The position numbers and the translations under genes are program-made. 64,000 nucleotides of DNA from assembly GCF_028369055.1 (NCBI RefSeq), contig NZ_JAQNCZ010000002.1:186001-250000 (forward strand). The letters run 5' to 3'. Shown in pieces: positions 9,534-19,469 of the stretch. Each line of letters opens with the position of its first letter. The first letter of the stretch is position 1. This DNA is from Cognatishimia sp. SS12. GTDB lineage: Bacteria > Pseudomonadota > Alphaproteobacteria > Rhodobacterales > Rhodobacteraceae. The notes beneath the pieces are model-generated. The model was not told where the DNA came from and searched no databases. It saw nothing but the letters and a program-made list of their open reading frames with translations.

Positions 9534-10141
9534 CCCGCAAGTTCACCGGCGACACGCTTCTGGTTGCCACGCACAATCAGGGCAAATTAACCGAGATTCG
9601 CGAGATTCTCGCCCCCCATGGCGTCAACGTCGTGGGGGCTGCCGATCATGATCTGCCGGAACCGGAAGAAACCGAAGACACATTTGTCGGCAACGCGCGG
9701 ATCAAGGCCCATGCCGCTGCGCAGGCCACCGGCCTGCCGGCGCTGTCAGACGACAGTGGCATCACAATCGACGCCCTGGATGGGGCCCCCGGTGTCTATA
9801 CCGCCGACTGGGCCGAAACCGGCAACGGGCGTGATTTCATGATGGCAATGCGCCGCGCCAATGACGAAATCACAGCCAAAGGCCCGGATGCGCCGCGCAC
9901 TGCGCAGTTTCGATGCACCTTGATTCTGGCCTGGCCGGATGGGCACGACGAGGTTTTCGAAGGTGTCATGCCCGGCAGCCTGACCTGGCCCATCCGTGGT
10001 GCCGGCGGCTTTGGCTATGACCCGATGTTTGTTCCCGAGGGGTTGGATGTGACCTGCGCAGAGATGCCAAAAACCGAGAAAAACAAAATCAGCCACCGCG
10101 GCCGCGCGCTGCAGAAATTCGTTGCAGGCTGTTTTGGCTGA
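9530..10141 (+). CDS. rdgB: XTP/dITP diphosphatase (RdgB/HAM1)
   Basis: A 203-residue non-canonical purine NTP pyrophosphatase that removes ITP and XTP from the nucleotide pool. Motifs in order: [12 protein letters not shown] near the N-terminus, [19 protein letters not shown] around residues 69-87, [12 protein letters not shown], and SHRGRALQ near the end. The GTG start overlaps the rph stop by four bases. The rph-rdgB-hemW order is common in alphaproteobacteria. Confidence 0.97.
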   Translation: MTRKFTGDTLLVATHNQGKLTEIREILAPHGVNVVGAADHDLPEPEETEDTFVGNARIKAHAAAQATGLPALSDDSGITIDALDGAPGVYTADWAETGNGRDFMMAMRRANDEITAKGPDAPRTAQFRCTLILAWPDGHDEVFEGVMPGSLTWPIRGAGGFGYDPMFVPEGLDVTCAEMPKTEKNKISHRGRALQKFVAGCFG

Positions 10142-11291
10142 AGATTGGACCCATGGGGGCTTTGGCCTCTACATCCACTGGCCATTTTGCATGGCCAAAT
10201 GCCCCTATTGCGACTTCAATTCGCATGTTTCTAAAAAAATAGAACAAAAACAATGGCTTAAAGTATATTTGATCGAATTGGATCGTGTCGCCGCTGAAAC
10301 AAGCGGGCGGGTTTTGAACTCCATCTTTTTTGGCGGCGGCACCCCTTCTTTGATGGATCCTGAAATTGTCGCCGCAATCATTGCACGTGCGCGTCAGCAC
10401 TGGCCCGCTGCGAATGATCTGGAGGTGACGCTCGAGGCCAACCCAACTTCTGTCGAAGCCGCCCGGTTCGCGGCCTATCGGCAAGGCGGCGTCAGCCGGG
10501 TGTCGATGGGTATACAGGCCCTTAATGACACCGATCTTGGGCGGCTTGGGCGCATGCACACCGCAGCCGAAGCAAAAGCAGCCTTTGATATCGCGCGCCG
10601 TGAATTTGATCGCGTCAGCTTCGATCTGATCTATGCGCGCCAAAACCAAACATTGGCCGCGTGGCAGGCCGAATTGCGCGAGGCGCTGGCGATGGCAATT
10701 GACCACCTATCGCTTTACCAATTGACCGTGGAAACTGGGACCGCCTTTGGTGATCGCTATGCCAAGGGCAAGTTGCGCGGTTTGCCCGAAGATGACCTAG
10801 CCGCAACCATGTACCAGTGCACCGCAGAGATTTGCGAAGACGCCGGGTTCGAAGGCTATGAAGTCTCTAACTATGCCAAAAACGGCTGTGAAAGTGTGCA
10901 CAACAAAATCTATTGGCGCTACGGTGATTACATCGGGATTGGCCCGGGCGCGCACGGCCGGCTTACGCTTTCTGGGCAACGATACGCAACCGAATGCGTC
11001 AGATCGCCAACATCATGGATGACAGCTGTGGAATGCGGCCAAGCTGAGAATCTGCGCACGGCGCTGTCACGCGCGGATCAGGCCGATGAGATGATGATGA
11101 TGGGCCTGCGGCTACAAGAAGGGGTCGATCTCAATCGGTGGGAGGATCTCGCCGGGCGCAGGCTGCCCGCAGACCGGCTGACCCATCTGCAAGAGATCGG
11201 CATGCTACGCCAAGACGGGTCAAGAATTTACGCGACCCAAGATGGGCGCATGGTACTCAACACCCTGCTCGCCGAAATTCTGGCAGACTAA
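10122..11291 (+). CDS. hemW: HemW-type radical SAM protein (heme chaperone)
   Basis: A radical SAM protein of about 389 residues with the cluster motif C23-x3-C27-x2-C30 (in PFCMAKCPYCDF), FFGGGTPSL near residue 67 and the TRIM-type pattern GIQALNDTDLGRLGRMH. The absence of the fourth Cys found after the motif in HemN coproporphyrinogen oxidase points to HemW, which transfers heme, rather than to HemN. The exact start is uncertain: TTG at 10122 overlaps rdgB by 20 bases; a second TTG at 10134, after an AGG, would be equally possible. The conserved part begins at GGFGLYIHWPF. Confidence 0.93.
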   Translation: MQAVLAEDWTHGGFGLYIHWPFCMAKCPYCDFNSHVSKKIEQKQWLKVYLIELDRVAAETSGRVLNSIFFGGGTPSLMDPEIVAAIIARARQHWPAANDLEVTLEANPTSVEAARFAAYRQGGVSRVSMGIQALNDTDLGRLGRMHTAAEAKAAFDIARREFDRVSFDLIYARQNQTLAAWQAELREALAMAIDHLSLYQLTVETGTAFGDRYAKGKLRGLPEDDLAATMYQCTAEICEDAGFEGYEVSNYAKNGCESVHNKIYWRYGDYIGIGPGAHGRLTLSGQRYATECVRSPTSWMTAVECGQAENLRTALSRADQADEMMMMGLRLQEGVDLNRWEDLAGRRLPADRLTHLQEIGMLRQDGSRIYATQDGRMVLNTLLAEILAD

Positions 11292-11294
11292 AGG

Positions 11295-11648
11295 ATGCGC
11301 TTCGTTTGGACCATATGCGGCCTGCTCAGTCTGACCCTCGGAACCCTGGGCGTTGTGCTGCCGCTATTGCCGACGGTTCCATTTTTACTGCTCGCAGCCT
11401 TCTGTTTTGCAAAGGGCTCTGACAGGTTGCACCACTGGCTCCTTAGCCACCGTATCTTTGGCCCGCCTATTGAAGAGTGGCGGACAAAAGGTGCCATCAG
11501 CCGCGTGGCCAAACGTTGGTCAACGGTTTCAATCCTGGCTGTGCTCGCGATGTCATTTCTGCTGAACGTGGCTTGGCCGGTGTTCGGCCTTCAGATCATC
11601 ATCCTGACTGCGGTGCTCACCTTCATTTGGACACGGCCAAATAGCTAG
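11295..11648 (+). CDS. YbaN-family (DUF454) small inner-membrane protein
   Basis: A 117-residue protein with a YbaN/DUF454 pattern: an N-terminal helix ending LGVVLPLLPTVPFLLLAAFCFA, a polar loop (SHRIFGPPIEEW) and two further membrane helices before a short basic tail. The family is widespread in Proteobacteria and has no assigned biochemical role. It starts three bases after the hemW stop, so it is probably co-transcribed. Convergent with parB. Confidence 0.88.
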   Translation: MRFVWTICGLLSLTLGTLGVVLPLLPTVPFLLLAAFCFAKGSDRLHHWLLSHRIFGPPIEEWRTKGAISRVAKRWSTVSILAVLAMSFLLNVAWPVFGLQIIILTAVLTFIWTRPNS

Positions 11649-11687
11649 ATCCGTACCATCAGTCAGGACAGAAATAGGGTCGAAAAC

Positions 11688-12581
11688 TCAGTTCGCACTC
11701 AGAATCCGGCAGAGCTCATCAAGCTGATCCATATTGTCATATTTGATGGTGATCTGACCGGCTTCGCCTCCAGCCTTGTGATCAATGGCGACCTTCATTC
11801 CCAAATTGGCAGAAAGATCTCCTTCAAGCGCCTTGGTGTCCGCATCTTTAACCGGCTTTGGCTTTTTAGGTTTTTCCAGATCGCCCGAAGCGTATTTCTT
11901 TACCAACCCTTCCGTCTGACGAACTGACAAACCCTCGGCGACGATACGTTTGGAAATTTCCTTCGCATGATCAGAGGTGATCAAGGCGCGCGCATGTCCC
12001 GCGCTGAGTTTGCCCTCTTCCAACAAATCCTGGATTTCCGTCGGAAGATTCAGCAAGCGCATCAGATTGGCGATATGGCTCCGGCTCTTGCCAAGGGCAC
12101 GCGACAATACTTCTTGTGTATGGCCAAACTTCTCCATCAACTGACGATAGCCCGCGGCTTCCTCAACTGGGTTCAGATCCGAACGCTGAATATTTTCGAT
12201 GATCGCGATTTCAAGCACTTCGGTATCATCAAACTCGCGCACAATCACTGGCAATTCATGCAGCTGCGCCTTTTGTGATGCACGCCAGCGACGTTCACCA
12301 GCAACAATCTCATAGCTACCCACCACGCCCGGCTTTGGCCGCACGATCAATGGCTGAATGACACCTTTTTCCCGGATTGAATTTGCCAGATCTTCAAGGT
12401 GCTCAGGGTCAAACCGCCGACGCGGCTGATCTGGATTTGGTTGAATCTTTTCAATAGGCACCAACATATCTGGCCGACGCCCGCCCTCTTCGGCTGAGCC
12501 TTTTGCAGTTTCAGTAACATCCGCCATCAATGCCGACAGCCCACGCCCCAAACCACGCGACTTAATCTTGTTTTCTGCCAT
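11688..12581 (-). CDS. parB: Chromosome partitioning protein ParB
   Basis: A 297-residue ParB, the CTP-dependent clamp that loads at parS and spreads. It has the CTP-binding GERRWR box at residues 95-100, the following ENIQRSDLNPVEEA (129-142), the parS-reading helix-turn-helix around 154-180 (TQEVLSRALGKSRSHI), a basic Lys/Pro linker near 235-250 and a short C-terminal dimerisation domain. It lies 15 bases after parA in the same operon. Two perfect parS sites are 1.4 and 3.3 kb upstream in rsmG and mnmG, so the full ParABS system is present. Confidence 0.98.
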   Translation of the reverse strand: MAENKIKSRGLGRGLSALMADVTETAKGSAEEGGRRPDMLVPIEKIQPNPDQPRRRFDPEHLEDLANSIREKGVIQPLIVRPKPGVVGSYEIVAGERRWRASQKAQLHELPVIVREFDDTEVLEIAIIENIQRSDLNPVEEAAGYRQLMEKFGHTQEVLSRALGKSRSHIANLMRLLNLPTEIQDLLEEGKLSAGHARALITSDHAKEISKRIVAEGLSVRQTEGLVKKYASGDLEKPKKPKPVKDADTKALEGDLSANLGMKVAIDHKAGGEAGQITIKYDNMDQLDELCRILSAN

Positions 12582-12596
12582 GATGTTTCTCCGAAA

Positions 12597-13406
12597 TTAC
12601 GCGGCTGCGCCGATGTGTTTGTTCAATAATTCTCTCGCAAGCGAGCGATAGGCTTCGGCCCCTTTGGACGTCGGATCATACTCCAACACTGGGCACGCGA
12701 ATGAGGGTGCTTCGGAAAGCCTAACATTTCGTGGAATTCTGGTTTTGAAGACGAGATCCCCCAGATTTTCCCGCGCGTCGTCCTCTACTTGCTGCGAAAG
12801 GTTGTTCCGCGCATCATACATCGTCAAAATGACCCCTTCGATGCGCAATTCCGGATTGGCGGTCTGGCGAACCTCTCGAACCGTGAGCATCAATTGAGAC
12901 AGCCCCTCCAATGCGAAAAATTCACTTTGCAGCGGGATAAGCACCGAATGTGCCGCGATCATCGCATTCACGGTCAAAAGGTTCAAAGACGGCGGACAAT
13001 CAATCAAGATATAATCCCAACCGAAGGACTCCATAGCCGGTTGGCGCAAAGCGTCATGCAGCAAGAAAGATCGTTTTTCATTGGACATCAATTCAATGTC
13101 AGCGGAGCTCAGATCAACGGTCGCTGGCACAATCGCCATACCTTCGATGCTAAGTGGCTGAATAACATCTTCCAGCCGTGCATCGCCGAGCAATAGATCA
13201 TAGGTCGTGAAATCGCGGGCCTCAACATCCACCCCAAGCCCTGTCGACGCATTGCCCTGCGGATCGAGATCAACAACCAGAACACGCGCCTTCTGCTCGA
13301 CCAGCGCCGCAGCCAGGTTAATGGCCGTAGTCGTCTTACCGACACCGCCTTTTTGATTGGCCACCGCAATTATTTTGGGGTGTGCACCGCGAATAATGTC
13401 AGACAC
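12597..13406 (-). CDS. parA: Chromosome partitioning ATPase ParA
   Basis: A 269-residue ParA/Soj ATPase. The deviant Walker A KGGVGKTT (residues 19-26), Walker B-like VVDLDPQGNAST and DYILIDCPPSLNLLTVNA are all intact. ParA dimers bind DNA non-specifically and are released by ParB, moving the origin. The 5' end overlaps rsmG by eight bases. The order mnmE-mnmG-rsmG-parA-parB is the classic origin-proximal arrangement. Confidence 0.98.
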   Translation of the reverse strand: MSDIIRGAHPKIIAVANQKGGVGKTTTAINLAAALVEQKARVLVVDLDPQGNASTGLGVDVEARDFTTYDLLLGDARLEDVIQPLSIEGMAIVPATVDLSSADIELMSNEKRSFLLHDALRQPAMESFGWDYILIDCPPSLNLLTVNAMIAAHSVLIPLQSEFFALEGLSQLMLTVREVRQTANPELRIEGVILTMYDARNNLSQQVEDDARENLGDLVFKTRIPRNVRLSEAPSFACPVLEYDPTSKGAEAYRSLARELLNKHIGAAA

Positions 13407-14025
13407 GCTCGATATCCCTGATTTTCAGAATAACAGAACCCTCTTGGGTACAGCTATTCCTGCTCTCACACTCAAACGACCAAGCGACTTTTGCATCTTG
13501 CACTTCGCTTCGCCAAGTTATCCCTTTTGGAAATAATGCTATACCGTCTTTCGCCATGTGTCTTTCGGAAAATTCAAACAATTTGGCTAGATCGGCCAGC
13601 GCCCTTGCAGACAAAAAATCTGCCTGCAGAGGCGACAGTTGCTCAATCCGATCGGTATAGATCTTCGCCTCCGTATCGGTTTCTCGCAAAATTGTTCGCA
13701 TAAAGGCGCATTTCCGGACATCACTCTCTACCAACGATACAGAAAGCTCTGGTTTTTCGGCCTGAGACAGGATCGCAACCACAAGCCCAGGAAACCCGCC
13801 GCCGCTGCCTAGATCAACCCAGCGCCCCGCTTCCGGCGCAGCGTATTGGAATATTTCTACGGAATCCAACATGTGCCGCATCCAGACATCTTTGAGCGTC
13901 GATTTTGAAACCAGATTTACGGTTGGATTCCATTTAATGAGAAGCTCGGCATAGGTATCCAAACGCTCGATTGTTTCACGTGAAACATCACCCAATGCGC
14001 GAATGACAGATGAACGACCGTTCAC
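13399..14025 (-). CDS. rsmG: 16S rRNA (guanine527-N7)-methyltransferase RsmG
   Basis: A 208-residue RsmG (GidB) that methylates G527 of 16S rRNA using SAM. The SAM-binding loop is [13 protein letters not shown] near residues 68-80, and the surrounding [21 protein letters not shown] pattern is typical. A perfect 16-bp parS site is embedded near the 5' end and encodes the peptide DVSRETI. The 5' end overlaps mnmG by four bases and the 3' end overlaps parA by eight. Confidence 0.97.
   Translation of the reverse strand: MNGRSSVIRALGDVSRETIERLDTYAELLIKWNPTVNLVSKSTLKDVWMRHMLDSVEIFQYAAPEAGRWVDLGSGGGFPGLVVAILSQAEKPELSVSLVESDVRKCAFMRTILRETDTEAKIYTDRIEQLSPLQADFLSARALADLAKLFEFSERHMAKDGIALFPKGITWRSEVQDAKVAWSFECESRNSCTQEGSVILKIRDIERV
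13972..13987. promoter_or_regulatory. parS site 1 (inside rsmG)
   Basis: The 16-bp palindrome TGTTTCACGTGAAACA matches the alphaproteobacterial parS consensus at every position. It is read through as codons of rsmG. ParB loads here. Confidence 0.95.
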
Positions 14026-15896
14026 GCAGATTTCTCCCGTTTTTCCCGCTGCCGAAGCTTCGCAAGCAACAATGTCAAAGCCGCCGGCGTCATGCCATCA
14101 ACCCGCGCGGCTTGCGACAGGTTACCTGGGCGCGCATGTTCCAGCTTCTTTTTCAACTCGTTCGACAGGCCTTCTATCTCTGAATACCCAAAATCATCGG
14201 GGATACGCTGAGCCTCGTCGCGTTTCAGCGCTTCGACATCTCGCTGTTGCCGCCCAATGTAGTTCTCATAAAGAGCGTCACGCGAAAGCTGCAAGGCGAT
14301 GTCTTCGTCCAGCGTATTTAGCTCAGGTATCAAGTTTTCGATTTGATCAAACACAATTTCGGGATGCGAAAGAAGCTGAAAGGCATCGCGGCGCACCCCA
14401 TCATTTTTGAGAGATATCCCAGCGACGGCCGCCTCCTTGGGGGAGAAAGAATAGGACTGCAGTAAATTCTTACCCTGATCAAGCTGTTCCCGCTTGGTGC
14501 GATATATTTCAAATCTTTCAGATCCCACAAGCCCAAGATTGAAGCCAAGTTCTGTGAGCCGCTGGTCGGCATTATCGGCGCGCAAGGACAATCGAAATTC
14601 GGCGCGTGACGTGAACATGCGGTAGGGCTCCGTCACACCTCGGGTAATCAAATCGTCGATCATGACACCGATATAGCTGTCAGACCGCAAGAAATGATGT
14701 GGTTCAAGGTTCTGCCCAAAACGCGCGGCGTTCAAACCTGCCACGAGGCCCTGGGCTGCCGCCTCTTCATAGCCCGTGGTACCATTAATCTGACCGGCAA
14801 AAAACAGACCAGCGACGTCACGAACCATCAGCGACGCATCCAGTGCTCTGGGATCAACGTAGTCATATTCAATTGCGTAGCCAGGCTGCAGGATCTTTGC
14901 GCCCTCCAACCCGTAAATGGAGGCGACATAGTCGTGTTGTATCTCTACAGGCAGGCTCGTCGAAATCCCATTGGGGTAAACCGTGTGGTCATCCTCACCT
15001 TCGGGTTCAAGAAAGACCTGGTGAGACTGTTTGTCCGCAAAACGGACGACTTTGTCTTCAATCGAAGGGCAATAGCGTGGGCCGACCCCTTCGATGTGAC
15101 CGCCGTACATGGCAGAGCGCGATAGATTTTCGCGAATGATATCATGGGTTTTCGCGTTGGTATGTGTGATGCCGCAGGCGACTTGCTGCGCTGTCGGTTT
15201 ATCAGACAAAAAGGAGAACATGACAGGGTCTTCATCCCCCTGCTGCTTTTCCAGAAGGTCCCATTTTATTGTTCGGCCATCGAGGCGCGGGGGCGTACCG
15301 GTTTTGAGCCGTCCGAGAGGCAAGCCAAAATCGTCAATGCGTTCTGCGAGTTTCACCGAAGGTCGATCACCCATGCGACCACCGGGCCTCGCAACGTCGC
15401 CAATATGAATGACTCCGCGCAGGAATGTTCCGGTAGTCAAGACAACTGCGCTTGCCCGAATTTCGGTCCCGTCTGCCAGCTGGATGCCATTTATGCGATC
15501 AGAAGGCATCAGAAGGTCTACAACCTCCCCCTCTATAATTGTCAAATTTGGGCAGGATTGCATTTCCTGCAGCATCGCGTGCCGGTAGATCTTCCGATCC
15601 GCTTGTGCGCGTGGACCTTGCACTGCGGGGCCCTTTCGACGGTTCAGCAAGCGAAATTGAATGCCAGCCTTGTCAGCGACGCGTCCCATAACCCCATCTA
15701 GAGCGTCGATCTCTCGGACCAAATGTCCTTTCCCCAAGCCGCCAATGGCCGGGTTACAGGACATCACGCCAATCCCGTCAAGCGTCAGCGTGACAAGCGC
15801 GGTACTGGCTCCGGCACGGGCCGCCGCATGGGCTGCGTCACAGCCTGCGTGTCCGCCGCCAACTACAATCACATCAAAATGTTTCACGTGAAACAC
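14022..15896 (-). CDS. mnmG: tRNA uridine-34 5-carboxymethylaminomethyl enzyme MnmG
   Basis: MnmG (GidA), the FAD-dependent partner of MnmE in making cmnm5U34 of tRNA. The dinucleotide-binding motif [20 protein letters not shown] is at the N-terminus; the conserved [42 protein letters not shown] and [17 protein letters not shown] follow. Length of about 620 is normal. The start is ambiguous: GTG 15896 (encoding MFHVKHFDV), GTG 15887 (MKHFDV, eight bases after GGAG) or ATG 15914, which would overlap mnmE. A parS site covers the start codons. Confidence 0.95.
   Translation of the reverse strand: MFHVKHFDVIVVGGGHAGCDAAHAAARAGASTALVTLTLDGIGVMSCNPAIGGLGKGHLVREIDALDGVMGRVADKAGIQFRLLNRRKGPAVQGPRAQADRKIYRHAMLQEMQSCPNLTIIEGEVVDLLMPSDRINGIQLADGTEIRASAVVLTTGTFLRGVIHIGDVARPGGRMGDRPSVKLAERIDDFGLPLGRLKTGTPPRLDGRTIKWDLLEKQQGDEDPVMFSFLSDKPTAQQVACGITHTNAKTHDIIRENLSRSAMYGGHIEGVGPRYCPSIEDKVVRFADKQSHQVFLEPEGEDDHTVYPNGISTSLPVEIQHDYVASIYGLEGAKILQPGYAIEYDYVDPRALDASLMVRDVAGLFFAGQINGTTGYEEAAAQGLVAGLNAARFGQNLEPHHFLRSDSYIGVMIDDLITRGVTEPYRMFTSRAEFRLSLRADNADQRLTELGFNLGLVGSERFEIYRTKREQLDQGKNLLQSYSFSPKEAAVAGISLKNDGVRRDAFQLLSHPEIVFDQIENLIPELNTLDEDIALQLSRDALYENYIGRQQRDVEALKRDEAQRIPDDFGYSEIEGLSNELKKKLEHARPGNLSQAARVDGMTPAALTLLLAKLRQREKREKSA
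15880..15895. promoter_or_regulatory. parS site 2 (start of mnmG)
   Basis: A second perfect TGTTTCACGTGAAACA palindrome, lying over the translation start of mnmG, 1.9 kb from the first. It encodes part of FHVKH and supplies two of the possible GTG starts. Confidence 0.95.
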
Positions 15897-15898
15897 TC

Positions 15899-17197
15899 CT
15901 ATTTGCCAATGCAAAAACTGGAAAAGATTTCATCGAGCAAGTTCTCAACATCCACCCGGCCCACAATCGAATCCAGCGCACGAATCGCGGTTCGCAATTC
16001 CTCTGCAGCTATATCATAGTGATCAGCGCCGTGTGCCAGAACAGCGCGCGCGGCCGACAAGCCTTCGTCAGCGCGTATCATAGCTATGCGATGCCGTTCC
16101 CGCGTTGCGACGCCGGAGCGTCCGGCCAAGGTGGAGAGTTTGGTTGCAACCTCAGACACCAAGTCTTCGACGCCCTCCCCGGTCTTTCCGGAAATTGCGT
16201 TTGCTCGGTTGGATGCGACATCAGCCTTTGCTGTTCGAATGATATCATTGGGCTTTGGCGTAAACTCGGGGGGGTCGCCATTCTCAATCAGAAAGATACG
16301 TAAATCCGCCCGCTCCGCCCGCGCTTTCGCCCTTTCGATCCCGATACCTTCGACCACATCATCCGTCTCGCGTAGGCCCGCTGTGTCGAGCAACGTGACA
16401 GGAATTCCTGCGAGATCCATACGGACCTCAATGACATCACGCGTCGTTCCGGCGTATTCAGAGGTGATGGCCGCGTCGCGGCCCGCCAGTGCATTCAGCA
16501 GCGTCGATTTCCCCACATTAGGTGCCCCGATGATCGCAACCTCAAACCCATTGCGAATGCGCTCCGCCGTTTCGACACCGGCAATCTCAGCGGTCAGCTG
16601 CGCAGAGACCCCTTCCAGCAGCGATGTCACCTCTGGTGTCACGTCCACAGGGACGTCTTCGTCAGCGAAATCAATTGTGGCTTCGATCAACGCCGCGGCG
16701 CGAATAAGATCTCGGCGCCAGCGTTCTGCCATGCCGCCGAGGTCGCCAGAAAGCACACGCAAGGCCTGTCTGCGCTGCGCTTCGGTTTCGGCATCGATGA
16801 GGTCGGCAAGCCCTTCGACCTGCGCCAAATCCATCACGCCGTTTTCAAGCGCCCGTCGCGTAAACTCTCCCGCCTCCGCGAGCCGTAAGCCAGGCATATC
16901 TGACAAGACGCGCAGCACACGGTTCACCACCGCAACAGAGCCATGCAAATGCAGTTCCAAAACAGCTTCGCCGGTGAAGGACGCTTTTTCGGCAAAATAG
17001 AGCAGAAGCGCCTGATCAAGGCGCGTCCCCGCCGCGTCGCGCAGAATTTTCAAAGTCGCGATGCGCGGCTCCGGGGTGCTGCCTGCTAAGGTCGCGGCGA
17101 CAGTCGCAGCCAAGGGACCAGACACACGAATGACAGCGACCCCCGCCTTCCCGGGGGCCGTCGCTAATGCAAAAATGGTATCGTTTTCAAAGGCCAT
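15899..17197 (-). CDS. mnmE: tRNA modification GTPase MnmE
   Basis: A 432-residue MnmE (TrmE). The tetrahydrofolate-binding N-domain contains [13 protein letters not shown]; the inserted G domain has GAPNVGKST (G1), GTTRDVIEV (G2), [10 protein letters not shown] (G3) and a C-terminal FCIGK motif whose Cys is catalytically important in the family. The G4 motif is less canonical, which is often seen in short alphaproteobacterial MnmE. It is followed after two bases by mnmG and preceded by rho, all leftward. Confidence 0.96.
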   Translation of the reverse strand: MAFENDTIFALATAPGKAGVAVIRVSGPLAATVAATLAGSTPEPRIATLKILRDAAGTRLDQALLLYFAEKASFTGEAVLELHLHGSVAVVNRVLRVLSDMPGLRLAEAGEFTRRALENGVMDLAQVEGLADLIDAETEAQRRQALRVLSGDLGGMAERWRRDLIRAAALIEATIDFADEDVPVDVTPEVTSLLEGVSAQLTAEIAGVETAERIRNGFEVAIIGAPNVGKSTLLNALAGRDAAITSEYAGTTRDVIEVRMDLAGIPVTLLDTAGLRETDDVVEGIGIERAKARAERADLRIFLIENGDPPEFTPKPNDIIRTAKADVASNRANAISGKTGEGVEDLVSEVATKLSTLAGRSGVATRERHRIAMIRADEGLSAARAVLAHGADHYDIAAEELRTAIRALDSIVGRVDVENLLDEIFSSFCIGK

Positions 17198-17203
17198 GAC
17201 GCA

Positions 17204-18475
17204 TCACGCATTCATGGAATCAAAGAACTCATTATTAGATTTTGTCTGCTTGAGCTTGGAGATCAGGAATTCGATGCCATCTGTTGTGCCCATTGGATTC
17301 AGAATTCTGCGCAGAACAAAGGTTTTCTGCAGATCTTTCGGCTCGACCAGCAGATCTTCTTTCCGGGTGCCCGACTTCAGAATGTCAATCGCCGGGAAGA
17401 CCCGCTTGTCCGCCACCTTGCGATCAAGCACGATTTCAGAGTTACCGGTGCCTTTGAATTCTTCAAAAATCACCTCATCCATACGCGAGCCGGTATCGAT
17501 CAGCGCGGTGGAGATAATCGTCAGGGAGCCACCCTCTTCGATGTTACGCGCCGCACCAAAGAAGCGTTTTGGACGTTGCAGGGCATTTGCATCGACACCA
17601 CCGGTCAGAACCTTGCCGGACGAGGGCACAACCGTGTTGAAAGCCCTACCAAGTCTTGTGATTGAGTCAAGCAGGATCACTACATCTCGTTTATGTTCCA
17701 CCAGGCGCTTGGCCTTTTCGATCACCATTTCAGACACGGCAACGTGGCGAGTGGCGGGTTCATCAAAGGTCGAGGAAATGACCTCACCCTTCACCGACCG
17801 CTGCATATCTGTCACCTCTTCGGGGCGCTCATCGATCAGCAGGACAATCAGATAACACTCTGGATGGTTTGCCTCGATGCTATGAGCGATGTTTTGCAGC
17901 AAAACGGTCTTACCTGTCCGCGGCGGCGCCACGATCAGGGACCGCTGACCTTTGCCAATCGGAGCCACAAGATCGATAATACGCGCGGAACGATCTTTTA
18001 TTGTTGGGTCTTCGATTTCCATCTTCAGCCGCTCATCCGGATAGAGCGGTGTCAGGTTGTCAAACGCGATCTTGTGTTTGGCTTTTTCCGGCGGCTCAAA
18101 ATTGATGGTCGCAACACCGGTCAGCGCAAAGTAGCGTTCATTTTCTTCGGGGGCCTTAATGACACCATTGACGGTGTCGCCCGTCCGCAAGGAATAGCGG
18201 CGGATCATATCGGGGCTGACATAGATGTCATCGGGACCTGATAGATAGTTGGCCTCGGGCGAGCGCAGGAAACCGAAGCCATCTTGCAGTACCTCAAGCA
18301 CACCATCGCCGGACACTTCCCAGCCCTCATCGGCGCGTTCACGCAGGATCTGGAACATCATCTCGCCCTTGCGCATGGTCGAGGCGTTTTCGATCTCCAG
18401 CTCCTCCGCCATGGAAAGCAGATCTTTTGGGCTCTTCGCTTTCAGGTCAGAAAGCGCAAGTTTAATATCGGACAT
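17204..18475 (-). CDS. rho: Transcription termination factor Rho
   Basis: A 423-residue Rho helicase. It has the N-terminal helical domain ([20 protein letters not shown]), the cold-shock-like primary RNA site ([20 protein letters not shown]), Walker A APPRTGKT, and the Q/R-loop region [19 protein letters not shown] through [20 protein letters not shown]. Length is typical (about 420). It is the first gene of the leftward rho-mnmE-mnmG-rsmG-parA-parB run. The 123 bases between it and hemJ showed no clear attenuator. Confidence 0.98.
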   Translation of the reverse strand: MSDIKLALSDLKAKSPKDLLSMAEELEIENASTMRKGEMMFQILRERADEGWEVSGDGVLEVLQDGFGFLRSPEANYLSGPDDIYVSPDMIRRYSLRTGDTVNGVIKAPEENERYFALTGVATINFEPPEKAKHKIAFDNLTPLYPDERLKMEIEDPTIKDRSARIIDLVAPIGKGQRSLIVAPPRTGKTVLLQNIAHSIEANHPECYLIVLLIDERPEEVTDMQRSVKGEVISSTFDEPATRHVAVSEMVIEKAKRLVEHKRDVVILLDSITRLGRAFNTVVPSSGKVLTGGVDANALQRPKRFFGAARNIEEGGSLTIISTALIDTGSRMDEVIFEEFKGTGNSEIVLDRKVADKRVFPAIDILKSGTRKEDLLVEPKDLQKTFVLRRILNPMGTTDGIEFLISKLKQTKSNNEFFDSMNA

Positions 18476-18598
18476 GGATAAACCTTTGGTGGCCGAAAAC
18501 TGGCCATCTCATGGAAATTTGCAATGGAAGACATGCCACCCGGATGGGCGCTGTTGTGATCAGAAATAGGGGGATTCCCCGGCTAAGTCAAACGCTGC

Positions 18599-19048
18599 TC
18601 AGAACTTCACAACCACCGACAGGACAATCAGCGCCATCAGCAGTGTCGGCACTTCGTTCATCATCCGGTATTGCCGCCCGGTCAGCTGATTATCCCCCTG
18701 TTCAAAGGATTTTCGACACGCCATCAGCCAATGATGAAACCCTGTCATCGCAATGACGCCCACGGCCTTTGTGTAGGGCCACACAGCGCCCCAATCGACG
18801 ATCCCGGGGGTCAGCATCAGCAACAGACCAAAGAGCCATGTGGCGACGCTTGCTGGGCCCATGATCACTTTGAGCAATTTGAATTCCATCACCTGAAAGG
18901 TCTGGTCAAGCTGATCACCGGGCTGGGCGCGCTCCACGTGATAGACGAACAGACGTGGCAGATAGAAAAGACCTGCCATCCAGCTGATCACAGCCATGAT
19001 ATGCAGCGCTTTGATCCAGAGATAATAATCAGAAAGAAAGTTGGTCAC
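18599..19048 (-). CDS. hemJ: Protoporphyrinogen oxidase HemJ
   Basis: A 149-residue four-helix membrane protein with the HemJ pattern KALHIMAVISWMAGLFYLPRLFVYH near the N-terminus (conserved His and Arg) and a late KAVGVIAMTGFHHWL segment. HemJ oxidises protoporphyrinogen IX in bacteria lacking HemG/HemY oxidases. GTG 19048 is chosen because AGGA lies seven bases upstream and the upstream in-frame codons run into the AT-rich origin region. In alphaproteobacteria hemJ is commonly found beside rho near the origin. Confidence 0.93.
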   Translation of the reverse strand: MTNFLSDYYLWIKALHIMAVISWMAGLFYLPRLFVYHVERAQPGDQLDQTFQVMEFKLLKVIMGPASVATWLFGLLLMLTPGIVDWGAVWPYTKAVGVIAMTGFHHWLMACRKSFEQGDNQLTGRQYRMMNEVPTLLMALIVLSVVVKF

Positions 19049-19468
19049 GTGTTGGTCCTGCGCTGATCCTCTCTTCCAAATAAATATATATTTATAAGAA
19101 AGGAAGTTGATTAGGTAGTGCGGCGCATTTCTGGGGATTATTGTGTTTTTCAGTGGTTTTCCACATGGGCGCTTTTGAGATACTTGCTGTGGTGGATAAG
19201 GCTGGCAAGTCGAAAAAATCGACAATTTTTATCTATGATTATCAAATGATTAGATGAATTTTTTTCCAACCTCTCCTGTGTATATCCCTGTGCATGAGGT
19301 TGCGATAAACCGATTCCATCACAGGCCGCAGGTTATCCTTGTCCCGCGTGGACAATCATGGGAGGGCGGCATTGAAATGGCCAAGTTATCTACCGCTTGC
19401 GTCAGGCTTTGAATTCATCGACAACCTATTTGCGGTTTATGCCGTCAGTTCTGCACCGGGTTATCCAC
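19049..19468. other. Candidate chromosomal replication origin (oriC), gene-free
   Basis: This is a 420-base gap with no convincing gene, sharply richer in A+T than its surroundings (19077-19100 and 19211-19266 are the most AT-rich). It has five 9-mers within one mismatch of the DnaA box TTATNCACA: 19157-19165 (+), 19191-19199 (-), 19277-19285 (-), 19289-19297 (-) and a perfect one at 19461-19469 (+). A perfect IHF consensus is at 19240-19252. Genes on both sides are oriented away from the gap, and parABS lies within about 7 kb. In related alphaproteobacteria the origin is in the corresponding place beside maf. Assignment is inference. Confidence 0.75.
19240..19252 (+). promoter_or_regulatory. 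IHF consensus site in origin region
   Basis: TATCAAATGATTA fits the IHF consensus WATCAANNNNTTR at every fixed position and is flanked by A/T runs, between two groups of DnaA boxes. IHF bends origin DNA in several Proteobacteria. Confidence 0.5.
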
Positions 19469-19469
19469 A
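19461..19469 (+). promoter_or_regulatory. Perfect DnaA box
   Basis: TTATCCACA, a consensus high-affinity DnaA-binding 9-mer. Its last base is the A of the maf ATG, so DnaA bound here would sit on the maf translation start. Confidence 0.8.

Noticed and set aside
10122..10141. Frameshift or fusion between rdgB and hemW
   Set aside because: The overlap is explained by normal adjacent genes with alternative TTG starts; both proteins are complete.
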